Source of the DNA: Sulfurovum sp. UBA4779
Lineage (GTDB): Bacteria; Campylobacterota; Campylobacteria; Campylobacterales; Sulfurovaceae
NCBI GenBank assembly: GCA_002403155.1
Contig: DHHF01000009.1
Span: 46,730-110,729 of the forward strand
Direction of reading: 5' to 3'
DNA length: 64,000 nt
Shown: positions 1 to 7,103 of the stretch, piece by piece
How positions within the stretch are numbered: the first letter of the stretch is position 1
How the letters are laid out: each line of letters begins with the position of its first letter
Translations under genes and position numbers: made by a program
Notes under the pieces: generated by a model
The model's input: the letters and a program-made list of their open reading frames with translations, nothing else
Database searches by the model: none
Told to the model about the DNA's origin: nothing

Positions 1-40
1 AAAAGCCAAGAAAGTAGTAACCTTTTAGCCCACACGCCAT
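1..40 (-). CDS. possible start of a further ars-operon gene, cut by the window edge
   Basis: On the minus strand an ATG at 40 opens a frame that stays open to the window edge (13 codons, beginning MACGLKGYY). A purine-rich ribosome binding site (AAAGGAAG) lies a few bases upstream. It would be the next gene downstream of arsC in the same direction, about 40 bases after the arsC stop. Thirteen residues are too few to name a family, and the frame could be chance. Confidence 0.25.
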   Translation of the reverse strand, partial: MACGLKGYYFLGF

Positions 41-78
41 AGCGCTTCCTTTCGGGCCGAATCTATTGAACGTTAAAA

Positions 79-738
79 TCAATTGATGAGTTTTGAGCGG
101 GACAATGCCTCTTCGATCTCTTCTTTTTTGATATCCCCCGTTAATTCAAGTTTGATGAGTTCGTTTTCCTCTATCACCTGCATTGCATGAATCTTTTTTT
201 TGGTTTCATCTTTCATGCACTCACATTTGCCTGCAGTGCAGTTTTGCATCATTCGTTCAACCTTGTCTTTTGATATAGTGCCGCTGAAAGAGATTTTGAC
301 GCCGTTATGCAGCTGCTTAACCTCTTGTTTGATATGCAACGCGAAAAACTCTTTTATTTTGGGCAGCAGCGTTTTTTCTATCTCTTCGTAAGTTTGTTCA
401 AACGCCTCATACCCCTTTCCGTCAGGATCCCTAAACCCCACGTGGATTTTGGGTATGGGCTTTGGAAACACAGGGCAGGTCTCGTGGGCATGGTCGCATA
501 CGGTCATTACCAAATCAAACGTTTCATCCATCACTTCATCGATGGTTTTGCTATGATACTCCTCTTTCCAAATGCCTTTTTCTTTCAAAAGTTTTTTCGC
601 ATGAGGATTTACTTTGCCGCCGGCTCTCACTCCGCTGCTTTTAGCTTCCACGCCTTCGACTTTCGCGTTGATCAACGCTTCTGCCATAATGCTTCGACAG
701 CTGTTTCCCGTACATAAAACCAATACTTTTTTGTTCAT
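79..738 (-). CDS. arsC: arsenate reductase (low-molecular-weight phosphatase fold) with a Cys-rich C-terminal extension
   Basis: Reduces arsenate to arsenite in the cytoplasm for export by the neighbouring ArsB. Residues 1-137 are the LMW-phosphatase/thioredoxin-coupled ArsC fold. The P-loop is C9-TGNSC-R15, and a second redox pair C81/C88 sits in TVCDHAHETC, as in the Staphylococcus/Bacillus-type enzyme. Usual family length is about 130-140 residues, but this protein has 219. Residues from about 138 form an extra domain containing C167, C172 and C174 (NCTAGKCEC) between short beta/alpha-like segments. That extension could be a metal- or arsenite-binding or redox relay module, which is inference. 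It is the last complete gene of arsR-arsB-arsC, 16 bases after arsB, and presumably under ArsR control. Confidence 0.9.
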   Translation of the reverse strand: MNKKVLVLCTGNSCRSIMAEALINAKVEGVEAKSSGVRAGGKVNPHAKKLLKEKGIWKEEYHSKTIDEVMDETFDLVMTVCDHAHETCPVFPKPIPKIHVGFRDPDGKGYEAFEQTYEEIEKTLLPKIKEFFALHIKQEVKQLHNGVKISFSGTISKDKVERMMQNCTAGKCECMKDETKKKIHAMQVIEENELIKLELTGDIKKEEIEEALSRSKLIN

Positions 739-754
739 TTTCTTCTCCTTTTGA

Positions 755-2008
755 TTAAACCAATGTCAATAAAACGATCAACAACACCGGCGGTGTTACC
801 ATGAGGCCGAATTTGGTATATTGCCAAAATCCTATTTTTACTCCTTTTTTAGATAAAACATGGAGCCATAATAGCGTAGCCAGGCTACCAAACGGTGTCA
901 TTTTCGGCCCCAGGTTGCATCCTATGATATTGGCATAGGCCAATGTTTTATCGGGTATATCCTGCAGCGCGATATCCATGATCATAACGGTGGGCATATT
1001 GTTCATGACCGCACTTAAAATTGCCGACAAAAAACCTGTACCGATTATCGCCGCAGTATCGCCTCTTTGGGCCAGCTCATTCACTATGGCCGTCAGATAA
1101 TCCGTCAGTCCTGCATTTTTTAGCCCATACACGACGATATACAGCCCGATCGAAAACCAAACCACCTGCCAAGGGGCCGTTTTGATCGTAAGCCAAGCTT
1201 TTGCACTTTTTGCATAACTTGCGATCATTAAAAATATAAAACCGCCGCCAAGGGCAAAAAGCGAAACCGGCAAATCGTATCGGTCCCCGATAAAATACCC
1301 TGCCAAAAGTAGTGCAAGAAATACCCAGGAAAACCTAAAGAGCGTTTTGTTTTTCAATACCTCATCCGGATTTTTAAGCAAATTGATATCCACCTGTTTG
1401 GGGATATCTTTTCTCAAAATCAGCCACAGTACGACGATAGAGGCTATCACGCTGATGATAAACGGTAAAAACATCATTTGAAGATAGGTCACAAATCCGA
1501 TATCAAAATAATTTGCCGTTACGATATTGGTCAGATTGGAAAACACAAACGGCAGCGAGGCGCTGTCGCTTATAAAGCCGCCTGCAAGCAAAAAAACAAC
1601 AATCGTTTTAAAATTGAGCTGCAAAATTCTCATTTTTGCAAGCAAAATAGGCGTCAGGATAAGTGCTGCGCCGTCATTTGCAAAAAGCGCCGATACGAAA
1701 CTGCCCAGCAAAAGTGCATAGACAAACATCAAATGCCCATTGCCGCGGCTTAATTTTGCCATTTTGATAGCGCACCATTCGAAAAACCCTATCTCGTCAA
1801 GCACCATTGAAAGAATGATAATCCCGATAAAAGCCAATGTAGCATCCCACACAATGTCAGTCACCGTAAGCACGTCATTGAAGCTTACCGTACCGATCGC
1901 CAAAGATACGATTGCGCCTGCTATTGCAATCGTTCCTATTTGCAAACCTTTTGGCTGCCAAATCACAAAAAACAAAGTAACCAAAAATACAAAACCGGCC
2001 GTTATCAT
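755..2008 (-). CDS. arsB: arsenite efflux permease ArsB
   Basis: Integral inner-membrane arsenite/antimonite exporter of the ion transporter superfamily (ArsB/NhaD-like). The 417-residue length matches ArsB (about 430). About 11-12 hydrophobic segments are visible. The conserved early loop LFANDGAALILTPILLA and the late loop AVMNNMPTVMIMDIAL carry the paired half-helix Asn/Asp motifs of the family. The start codon overlaps the end of arsR (ATGA), so the two are translationally coupled, and arsC follows. ArsA is not present in the window, so transport is probably driven by proton motive force. An alternative substrate within the superfamily is unlikely given the flanking arsR and arsC. Confidence 0.92.
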   Translation of the reverse strand: MITAGFVFLVTLFFVIWQPKGLQIGTIAIAGAIVSLAIGTVSFNDVLTVTDIVWDATLAFIGIIILSMVLDEIGFFEWCAIKMAKLSRGNGHLMFVYALLLGSFVSALFANDGAALILTPILLAKMRILQLNFKTIVVFLLAGGFISDSASLPFVFSNLTNIVTANYFDIGFVTYLQMMFLPFIISVIASIVVLWLILRKDIPKQVDINLLKNPDEVLKNKTLFRFSWVFLALLLAGYFIGDRYDLPVSLFALGGGFIFLMIASYAKSAKAWLTIKTAPWQVVWFSIGLYIVVYGLKNAGLTDYLTAIVNELAQRGDTAAIIGTGFLSAILSAVMNNMPTVMIMDIALQDIPDKTLAYANIIGCNLGPKMTPFGSLATLLWLHVLSKKGVKIGFWQYTKFGLMVTPPVLLIVLLTLV

Positions 2009-2313
2009 AGATTGCAGCCTTTTTTTAATGGCGGTATCTCCATCTTTAGAACGCTTATCTCTTTAAGGATAGACTGCCTGAAGGCATCCAGAGGGCTTCG
2101 GACACTATAGTAGGCCCACCGCCCGCTTCTGTCCACCCTTAAAAACCCTGCCTCTTTGAGTATCTTCAGATGTCTTGAAACACGTGACTGCACCATCCCA
2201 AACGAAGTCTCAACGTCACACACGCAAACTTTGCCGTTTATCGCTATAAAATGCAAAAGCCGCAGCCGTGTCTCATCATTGAGGGCGCCTATCGTTTTTA
2301 AAAATATTTCCAT
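2005..2313 (-). CDS. arsR: ArsR/SmtB-family arsenic-responsive repressor
   Basis: Winged-helix repressor of the ars operon that releases DNA on binding arsenite. From the ATG at 2313 it is 102 residues. The metalloid-binding pair lies in GKVCVCDVE (C30, C32), followed by the recognition helix region QSRVSRHLKILKEAG and the wing. I chose this ATG because AAGGGG lies 6 bases upstream; a longer frame exists to 2364 but would begin inside the operator palindrome. The C-terminus overlaps arsB by four bases. It probably represses itself and arsBC through the inverted repeat just upstream. Confidence 0.9.
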   Translation of the reverse strand: MEIFLKTIGALNDETRLRLLHFIAINGKVCVCDVETSFGMVQSRVSRHLKILKEAGFLRVDRSGRWAYYSVRSPLDAFRQSILKEISVLKMEIPPLKKGCNL

Positions 2314-2355
2314 ACCGTACCCCTTCATGTTAACGAATAATACCATAAAATATTT

Positions 2356-2379
2356 ATATATCAAGATATATTGATATAT
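2356..2379. promoter_or_regulatory. ArsR operator candidate (perfect 9-bp inverted repeat)
   Basis: Perfect arms ATATATCAA (2356-2364) and TTGATATAT (2371-2379) are separated by six bases. The site lies 43 bases upstream of the chosen arsR start, where a repressor would block the promoter. Size and symmetry fit ArsR/SmtB operators. It is the only such palindrome seen between arsR and the divergent sensor-kinase gene. Binding is inferred from position. Confidence 0.6.
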
Positions 2380-2605
2380 TTATTTGGCTTTTTTGCTTTA
2401 ACAGTATGGTTCGTTCATTTTTTCGATTTGACAGATGAATTTTTATAAAATCTTTATATTTTTGATGCAATCTTGATATTTTATTTATCTATTAAAACCT
2501 ATAATGAGTATTATAAAATCAATCTATTTAAAAGAAAAAAATGAGTGGTTGGGCAAAGGATATATCAAATGTTTAGCGTGCGAAGTAAAGGAGTATAGTA
2601 TTTTT

Positions 2606-3631
2606 ATGAAACCTGATCTTTTTTATACTTACCGATATCTCTTCAATTCTATTTTAATTTTGATTTTCATCACGTTTATAAGCCATATTTTCAGGGCATA
2701 TTTAGACATTATCAATATAGCGCTTATCCATATTATTCCTGTGGCAATTGTTTCGATGCACGGCAATATGAAATCGACTGTTTTTATCACGTTAATCAGC
2801 GTAATATGTTTTAATTTTTTATATATTCCTCCGCTATACAGCTTTAGTGTTCATAATGAACTTTATATATGGAGTTTTTTTATTTTTGGGATTGTAGGCT
2901 GGATTATTACCTATCAAGCAAAAAATCTTAGTGCCCAAAAAAGACAAAACGAACTAAGAGAGTCTTTGCTGCATATCATCTCTCATGACCTAAGAACTCC
3001 TCTGGCAACAATGCACGGAACCGTCAATCTTATCCTTGCCAACCCGGAACTGAACAAAGAAAAAACAATGACGCTTTTAGAAGATATCAACTATGCTTCT
3101 TTGAGAATGAAACGGCTTATTACAAATCTATTTGACAGCGCAAGGTTTTCAAATAAAGAAATGGTTTTAAAACTGCAATGGTGCGATTTTGAAGACATGA
3201 TCGGAGTTGCCTTGCAGGAATTTTCTCAAAAACAAACCGATGACATCTTAAAAATGGACATTCAAAATATCGAGCTTTTCTGGGGAGACAATATGCTGCT
3301 GACACAGCTTCTTGTCAACCTGTTGGACAATGCTTTAAAATATGCCACGCCCGGTACTGATATCTTTCTTAAAATTGAATCGCTTGAAAATACAATGACT
3401 TTAAGTATTTTTAACAAAAGCGATCATCTTGACAAAAAGAAACTTAAAAATATTTTTGATAAATTTTATCGTCTTGAAGATACAAATGATATCTCAGGAA
3501 GCGGCATCGGTTTGGCTTTGTGCAAAAGTATCGTAACGCTTCATGGAGGAACCATTAAAGCCGAGACAGCTGACGGCGGCATGCAGATAGATATAGAATT
3601 ACCGATCATCAAAAAAGCAGGATTGCTATGA
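2606..3631 (+). CDS. KdpD-like membrane sensor histidine kinase (short form)
   Basis: Inner-membrane sensor kinase. The N-terminal third has four closely spaced hydrophobic segments like the KdpD transmembrane module (DUF4118). A HisKA domain follows with the phosphoacceptor in SHDLRTPLA (H127 from this start), then a HATPase domain with N-box (LLDNALKYA) and G-box (GSGIGLALC). The cytoplasmic KdpD and Usp domains of classical KdpD (about 890 residues) are absent. The ATG at 2606 has AAGGAG 12 bases upstream; an earlier in-frame ATG at 2504 has no ribosome binding site but would add 34 residues. The gene overlaps the response regulator (ATGA) and is followed by a Ktr/Trk K+ uptake pair. A role in sensing K+ or turgor is inferred from that context. 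Confidence 0.85.
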   Translation: MKPDLFYTYRYLFNSILILIFITFISHIFRAYLDIINIALIHIIPVAIVSMHGNMKSTVFITLISVICFNFLYIPPLYSFSVHNELYIWSFFIFGIVGWIITYQAKNLSAQKRQNELRESLLHIISHDLRTPLATMHGTVNLILANPELNKEKTMTLLEDINYASLRMKRLITNLFDSARFSNKEMVLKLQWCDFEDMIGVALQEFSQKQTDDILKMDIQNIELFWGDNMLLTQLLVNLLDNALKYATPGTDIFLKIESLENTMTLSIFNKSDHLDKKKLKNIFDKFYRLEDTNDISGSGIGLALCKSIVTLHGGTIKAETADGGMQIDIELPIIKKAGLL

Positions 3632-4311
3632 AAAAGATATTGATAGTAGAAGATGATCCATCGGTAAAAAAACTTTTAGAGATTACTTTTAAAGAATACG
3701 GTTTTGATTTTTTCTCCTGTGAAAGCAAAAAGAGTGCTTTGGCACTCTTTTTAAGTCAAAATCCAAACCTTGTAGTCATAGATTTGGGGTTGCCGGATGG
3801 AGACGGAAAAGATCTTATTAAAGATTTAAGGGCAATCTCTAAGGTGCCTCTTATTGTAGTAACTGCAAGACATGACGAAAAAGAGATAGTGGCTTCTTTG
3901 GACAACGGTGCAGATGATTATATCACAAAACCATTTTCCATCAATGAATTGATTGCAAGAATCAGGGCAAACCTGAGAAGAACGGCGGGCAAAGAAAACA
4001 TAAAAGAAAAAATTATTTGCGGGGAATTAAAACTCGATCTTCCTTCAAGAAATATATCTTTTAAAGAAGAAATGCTCAAGCTCACCCCTATAGAGTATGA
4101 ACTCTTAAAATATTTTTTGCTCAATGCTAACAAAACGCTCACCCATAAACAAATTTTAAAAGAGGTTTGGGGCACAGGATATCAAAACGAAATGCAATAT
4201 TTGCGAACTTATGTCAACACTCTAAGGAAAAAAATAGAAAAAAACAGCACAAGGCCAAACTATATTAAAACAGAATCCGGTATCGGATATAGATTTTGCT
4301 GCGATAGCTAA
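3628..4311 (+). CDS. KdpE-like OmpR/PhoB-family response regulator
   Basis: Cytoplasmic DNA-binding regulator of 227 residues. The receiver domain has the acidic pair D9/D10, phosphoacceptor D52 (VIDLGLPDGDG), T79 and K101 (TKPF). The C-terminal winged-helix domain (about 130-225) shows LTPIEYELLKYFLL and RTYVNTLRKKIE, typical of PhoB/KdpE. Its ATG overlaps the kinase stop by four bases, making the pair an obvious cognate system. K+ transporter genes start eight bases downstream, so it probably controls the same operon. No kdpFABC genes are in the window. Assignment as KdpE rather than another OmpR-type regulator rests on the partner kinase and context. Confidence 0.87.
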   Translation: MKKILIVEDDPSVKKLLEITFKEYGFDFFSCESKKSALALFLSQNPNLVVIDLGLPDGDGKDLIKDLRAISKVPLIVVTARHDEKEIVASLDNGADDYITKPFSINELIARIRANLRRTAGKENIKEKIICGELKLDLPSRNISFKEEMLKLTPIEYELLKYFLLNANKTLTHKQILKEVWGTGYQNEMQYLRTYVNTLRKKIEKNSTRPNYIKTESGIGYRFCCDS

Positions 4312-4319
4312 GGAATTGT

Positions 4320-5648
4320 ATGCAAACACAAGATGTGAAAATCATTTTTTTGAGTTTTGTTATCCTCATTGGCATAGGAACTTTTTTGCTGATGCTTCCT
4401 TTTTCCAATAACGGCGAACTCACTATCATAGACGCTCTTTTTACCGCAACATCGGCAGTTTGCGTAACAGGGCTTATCGTCAAAGACACGCTTGTTGATT
4501 TTACAAGCTTTGGGCATATCGTCATCCTCTCTCTCATACAAATTGGTGGTTTGGGCTATATGACGGCGGTTACCTTTTTGGCAATTATGCGTCGCAAAAA
4601 GCTCGGATACCGTGACCGCCTTATCCTCAAAGAGTCACTCAACTATCCAGGGATGAGCGGGATTTTTCGCTTTTTGAAAATTGTTTTTGCAAGCATCATC
4701 ATCATTGAGCTCACTGGTGCTCTTATTTTAACCTTGCGTTTTTGGGTTGATATGCCATTTGCTCAAGCATCATGGTTTGGATTCTTTCACTCCATCTCCG
4801 CATTTAACAATGCAGGATTTTCTCTCTTTAGCGACAACATGATGGGATTTAGAGATGATTTGGTTATCAACCTTACCATTCCTCTGCTCATAATCCTCGG
4901 CGGCTTGGGCTATCTCGTGCTTTTAGAACTCTACAACTACCGCAAAAAGTCGCTCACGCGCCTCTCTACACATACAAAGCTTGTTTTATGGACATCGACT
5001 ATTTTGATTGTTGCAGGGATGGCTATCATCCTCTCACTGGAGTGGAACAACCCAAACTCTCTTGGAAATATGCCCTTTGGAGAAAAAATCGCTGCGGCAT
5101 GGTTTGCATCGGTCAACTACCGCACCGCAGGATTCAATACGATAGATTTTTCCACGCTCAACGACTCTGACCTCTTTTTTGGCACTGTTTTTATGGTTAT
5201 CGGCGGCAGTCCGGGCGGAACAGCAGGCGGTATTAAAACCATGGTTCTCGCACTTGCTGTCATAGGTGTTTGGTACACTCTTCGCGGTCAAAACAACCCG
5301 CATATATTTCACCGAAGTTTAATTCCCTACCAGATCAACAAAGCCTATGCGATTATCTTTGTCGCCTCTTTTTATATCCTCATTTCAACGGTTATTTTAA
5401 ATGAGAGTGAACATCTTCACTTTGTCAGAACGCTCTTTGAAACATGCTCGGCATTTGCAACGGTAGGGATATCAACGGGCAACGGCGGAGTGCTAAGCTA
5501 CAGCGCACTCTTTAGCGATGTAGGAAAACTCAATATCATCCTGCTTATGCTCATGGGCAGGATAGGTGTTTTTGCATTTACGATAGTGATCGTAGGAAAA
5601 GCGGTGCAAACCCGTATCAAATACGCAGAAGGAAAGGTGATTATATGA
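4320..5648 (+). CDS. ktrB: potassium uptake protein, TrkH/KtrB family
   Basis: Ion-conducting membrane subunit of a Ktr/Trk K+ uptake system. The 442-residue length matches KtrB (about 450) better than E. coli TrkH (483). The four P-loop filter segments with their key glycines are visible: TSAVCVTGLI, SISAFNNAGFS, VNYRTAGFNT and CSAFATVGIST. The gene has AAGGA just before its ATG, follows the response regulator closely and overlaps the regulatory subunit gene (ATGA). It should form a membrane dimer gated by an octameric cytoplasmic RCK ring. Na+ or H+ coupling cannot be told from sequence. Confidence 0.92.
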   Translation: MQTQDVKIIFLSFVILIGIGTFLLMLPFSNNGELTIIDALFTATSAVCVTGLIVKDTLVDFTSFGHIVILSLIQIGGLGYMTAVTFLAIMRRKKLGYRDRLILKESLNYPGMSGIFRFLKIVFASIIIIELTGALILTLRFWVDMPFAQASWFGFFHSISAFNNAGFSLFSDNMMGFRDDLVINLTIPLLIILGGLGYLVLLELYNYRKKSLTRLSTHTKLVLWTSTILIVAGMAIILSLEWNNPNSLGNMPFGEKIAAAWFASVNYRTAGFNTIDFSTLNDSDLFFGTVFMVIGGSPGGTAGGIKTMVLALAVIGVWYTLRGQNNPHIFHRSLIPYQINKAYAIIFVASFYILISTVILNESEHLHFVRTLFETCSAFATVGISTGNGGVLSYSALFSDVGKLNIILLMLMGRIGVFAFTIVIVGKAVQTRIKYAEGKVII

Positions 5649-6292
5649 CATATGTCGTTATTGGATTAGGAAAATTCGGATACCACGTAGCTAAAGGGCT
5701 TTCACAACAAGGAGCGGCGGTTATCGCCATAGATCATGATGAGGAGAAGGTGAGAGATATAAGTGAGTTTGTTCAAGACGCAATCGTTCTTGACTCATCA
5801 GACCCAAAGGCACTTTATGAAGCAGGCATAGCAGACGCCGAGATGGCAATAGTGAGCATCGGAGAGAATCTTGAAGCAAGTATTCTTACCGTTATGGCAC
5901 TCAAAGAGCTAGGTATAAAAACTGTGGTAGCAAAAGCCATTACGCAAGTTCACGGTCAAATATTATCAAAACTAGGTGCCGCTAAAGTAATCTATCCGGA
6001 GATGGAATCAGCGAAAAAACTGGTCAAAAAAATCGTTAAAAATATGCACTACGAAACTATCGATCTCTCTATTACCATGAAACTTGCAAAGATGGTTGTC
6101 CCTACTTTTTGGGTTGGAACTTCTATACTATCGCCGGTATTTAAAGAGGAGTTCGAGGTCAAACCCATCGCCTACAAACATCAAGGCGAATGGCACACCT
6201 CTTTTGAGAAAAACGATATTCTTGAAGCAGGCGACATCTTGGTAGTTCTTGGCAACAGCAACAATATTGAGTCACTGAGCAAAAAGGTTTGA
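5645..6292 (+). CDS. ktrA: potassium uptake regulatory subunit, TrkA/KtrA family
   Basis: Cytoplasmic RCK gating subunit of 215 residues. RCK_N has a Rossmann nucleotide-binding motif GLGKFG at the N-terminus and the acidic end of beta-2 (AIDHDEEKV) that contacts ATP/ADP or NAD. RCK_C occupies about residues 135-215. One RCK pair (about 220 residues) is the KtrA arrangement, whereas E. coli TrkA has two. The start overlaps the ktrB stop by four bases. It is the last gene of the sensor-regulator-transporter operon. Confidence 0.92.
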   Translation: MTYVVIGLGKFGYHVAKGLSQQGAAVIAIDHDEEKVRDISEFVQDAIVLDSSDPKALYEAGIADAEMAIVSIGENLEASILTVMALKELGIKTVVAKAITQVHGQILSKLGAAKVIYPEMESAKKLVKKIVKNMHYETIDLSITMKLAKMVVPTFWVGTSILSPVFKEEFEVKPIAYKHQGEWHTSFEKNDILEAGDILVVLGNSNNIESLSKKV

Positions 6293-6517
6293 AGGGCAAA
6301 AGATCAACTCTAAACTTTATTGAACACTTCGGATGGATTCTACGTAAACATAGTACATCGACATAGATAATACTTAATAAAGTCCCAGCAAATGATATGT
6401 TTGCATTTTTAGGCAACGCTGAAACGATAGAAAAATTTTATCATACACTAACATCTTAGCTGCAGTTGCTGTATTACAATAATTTATTCGATTTTTGCTA
6501 AATAAATAGGATTTAAA

Positions 6518-6603
6518 TGGTGCGGTCGGCGGGATTTGAACCCGCACATCCGTAGGACACTACCCCCTCAAGATAGCGTGTCTACCAATTCCACCACGAC
6601 CGC
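6518..6603 (-). tRNA. tRNA-Leu (anticodon GAG)
   Basis: Reading the minus strand, a 7-bp acceptor stem (GCGGTCG with CGACCGC), a D-arm with TGGTAGACACG, an anticodon stem CTATC/GGTAG and a loop TTGAGGG give anticodon GAG. A long variable arm of the class II type follows, with a T-arm containing GGTTCAAATCC. CCA is encoded at 6518-6520. The gene stands alone between ktrA and atpE. Confidence 0.95.
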
Positions 6604-6672
6604 GTAGAATAATGAAGTTTGATAAAACTTGTGACGGAATTGTACCGCCACAAGCCTTAAAATTTCTTTAGA

Positions 6673-6978
6673 TTAACCGATGAACGGGTTAGCATAAAGA
6701 GCGATAAGTGCGATAACAAGCGTATAGATAACTTGCGCTTCGATCATCGCCAAGGCAATGAACATTGTTGTCATCAATTTACCGCCAAGACCTGGGTTTC
6801 TAGCAGTACCGGCGATTGTAGCAGCAGCAGTCGTACCCATACCAACAGCACCACCCAATGCAGCAAGACCAAGACCGACACCAGCAGCGACTACTGAGTA
6901 TGCTTGAACCATAGATTCACCTTCACCTGCAAACGCAGCTGCACCAAGTGCCAAGAAAAGCAAGAAAAACTTTTTCAT
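6673..6978 (-). CDS. atpE: ATP synthase F0 subunit c
   Basis: Membrane ring subunit of the F-type ATP synthase. From the ATG at 6978 (ribosome binding site AAGGAATAA) it is 101 residues. Two hydrophobic hairpin helices are clear. The first is glycine-rich (GLGLAALGGAVGMG), the polar loop is ARNPGLGGK, and the second carries the ion-binding carboxylate E80 in ALAMIEAQ. The first 17 residues (MKKFFLLFLALGAAAFA) look like a cleavable signal peptide, which most c-subunits lack; similar extensions occur in Campylobacterota. Residues after E80 do not show the obvious Na+-binding pattern, suggesting proton coupling. It is a single gene, apart from other atp genes. Confidence 0.93.
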   Translation of the reverse strand: MKKFFLLFLALGAAAFAGEGESMVQAYSVVAAGVGLGLAALGGAVGMGTTAAATIAGTARNPGLGGKLMTTMFIALAMIEAQVIYTLVIALIALYANPFIG

Positions 6979-7103
6979 ATTTATTCCTTCAATTAAATAG
7001 GTTTTAAGTCTCTTTGGACTGTCTTTCAAAGTCTGTTCGGCTTGCGTATCCCTACTTATCACTTTGTATCAACGGCGCGATTATAGCATAAATAAAATTA
7101 AAT

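Noticed and set aside
2428..2460. TTGACA with TATAAA/TATATT as a sigma-70 promoter for the sensor kinase
   Set aside because: Spacings of 10 or 21 bases do not fit; the promoter position remains unknown.
6293..6517. Coding-like remnant after ktrA (a frame ending FLGNAETIEKFYHTLTS-stop near 6459)
   Set aside because: About 28 codons between stops, with no start, ribosome binding site or recognisable family. Could be decayed gene debris but not supportable.
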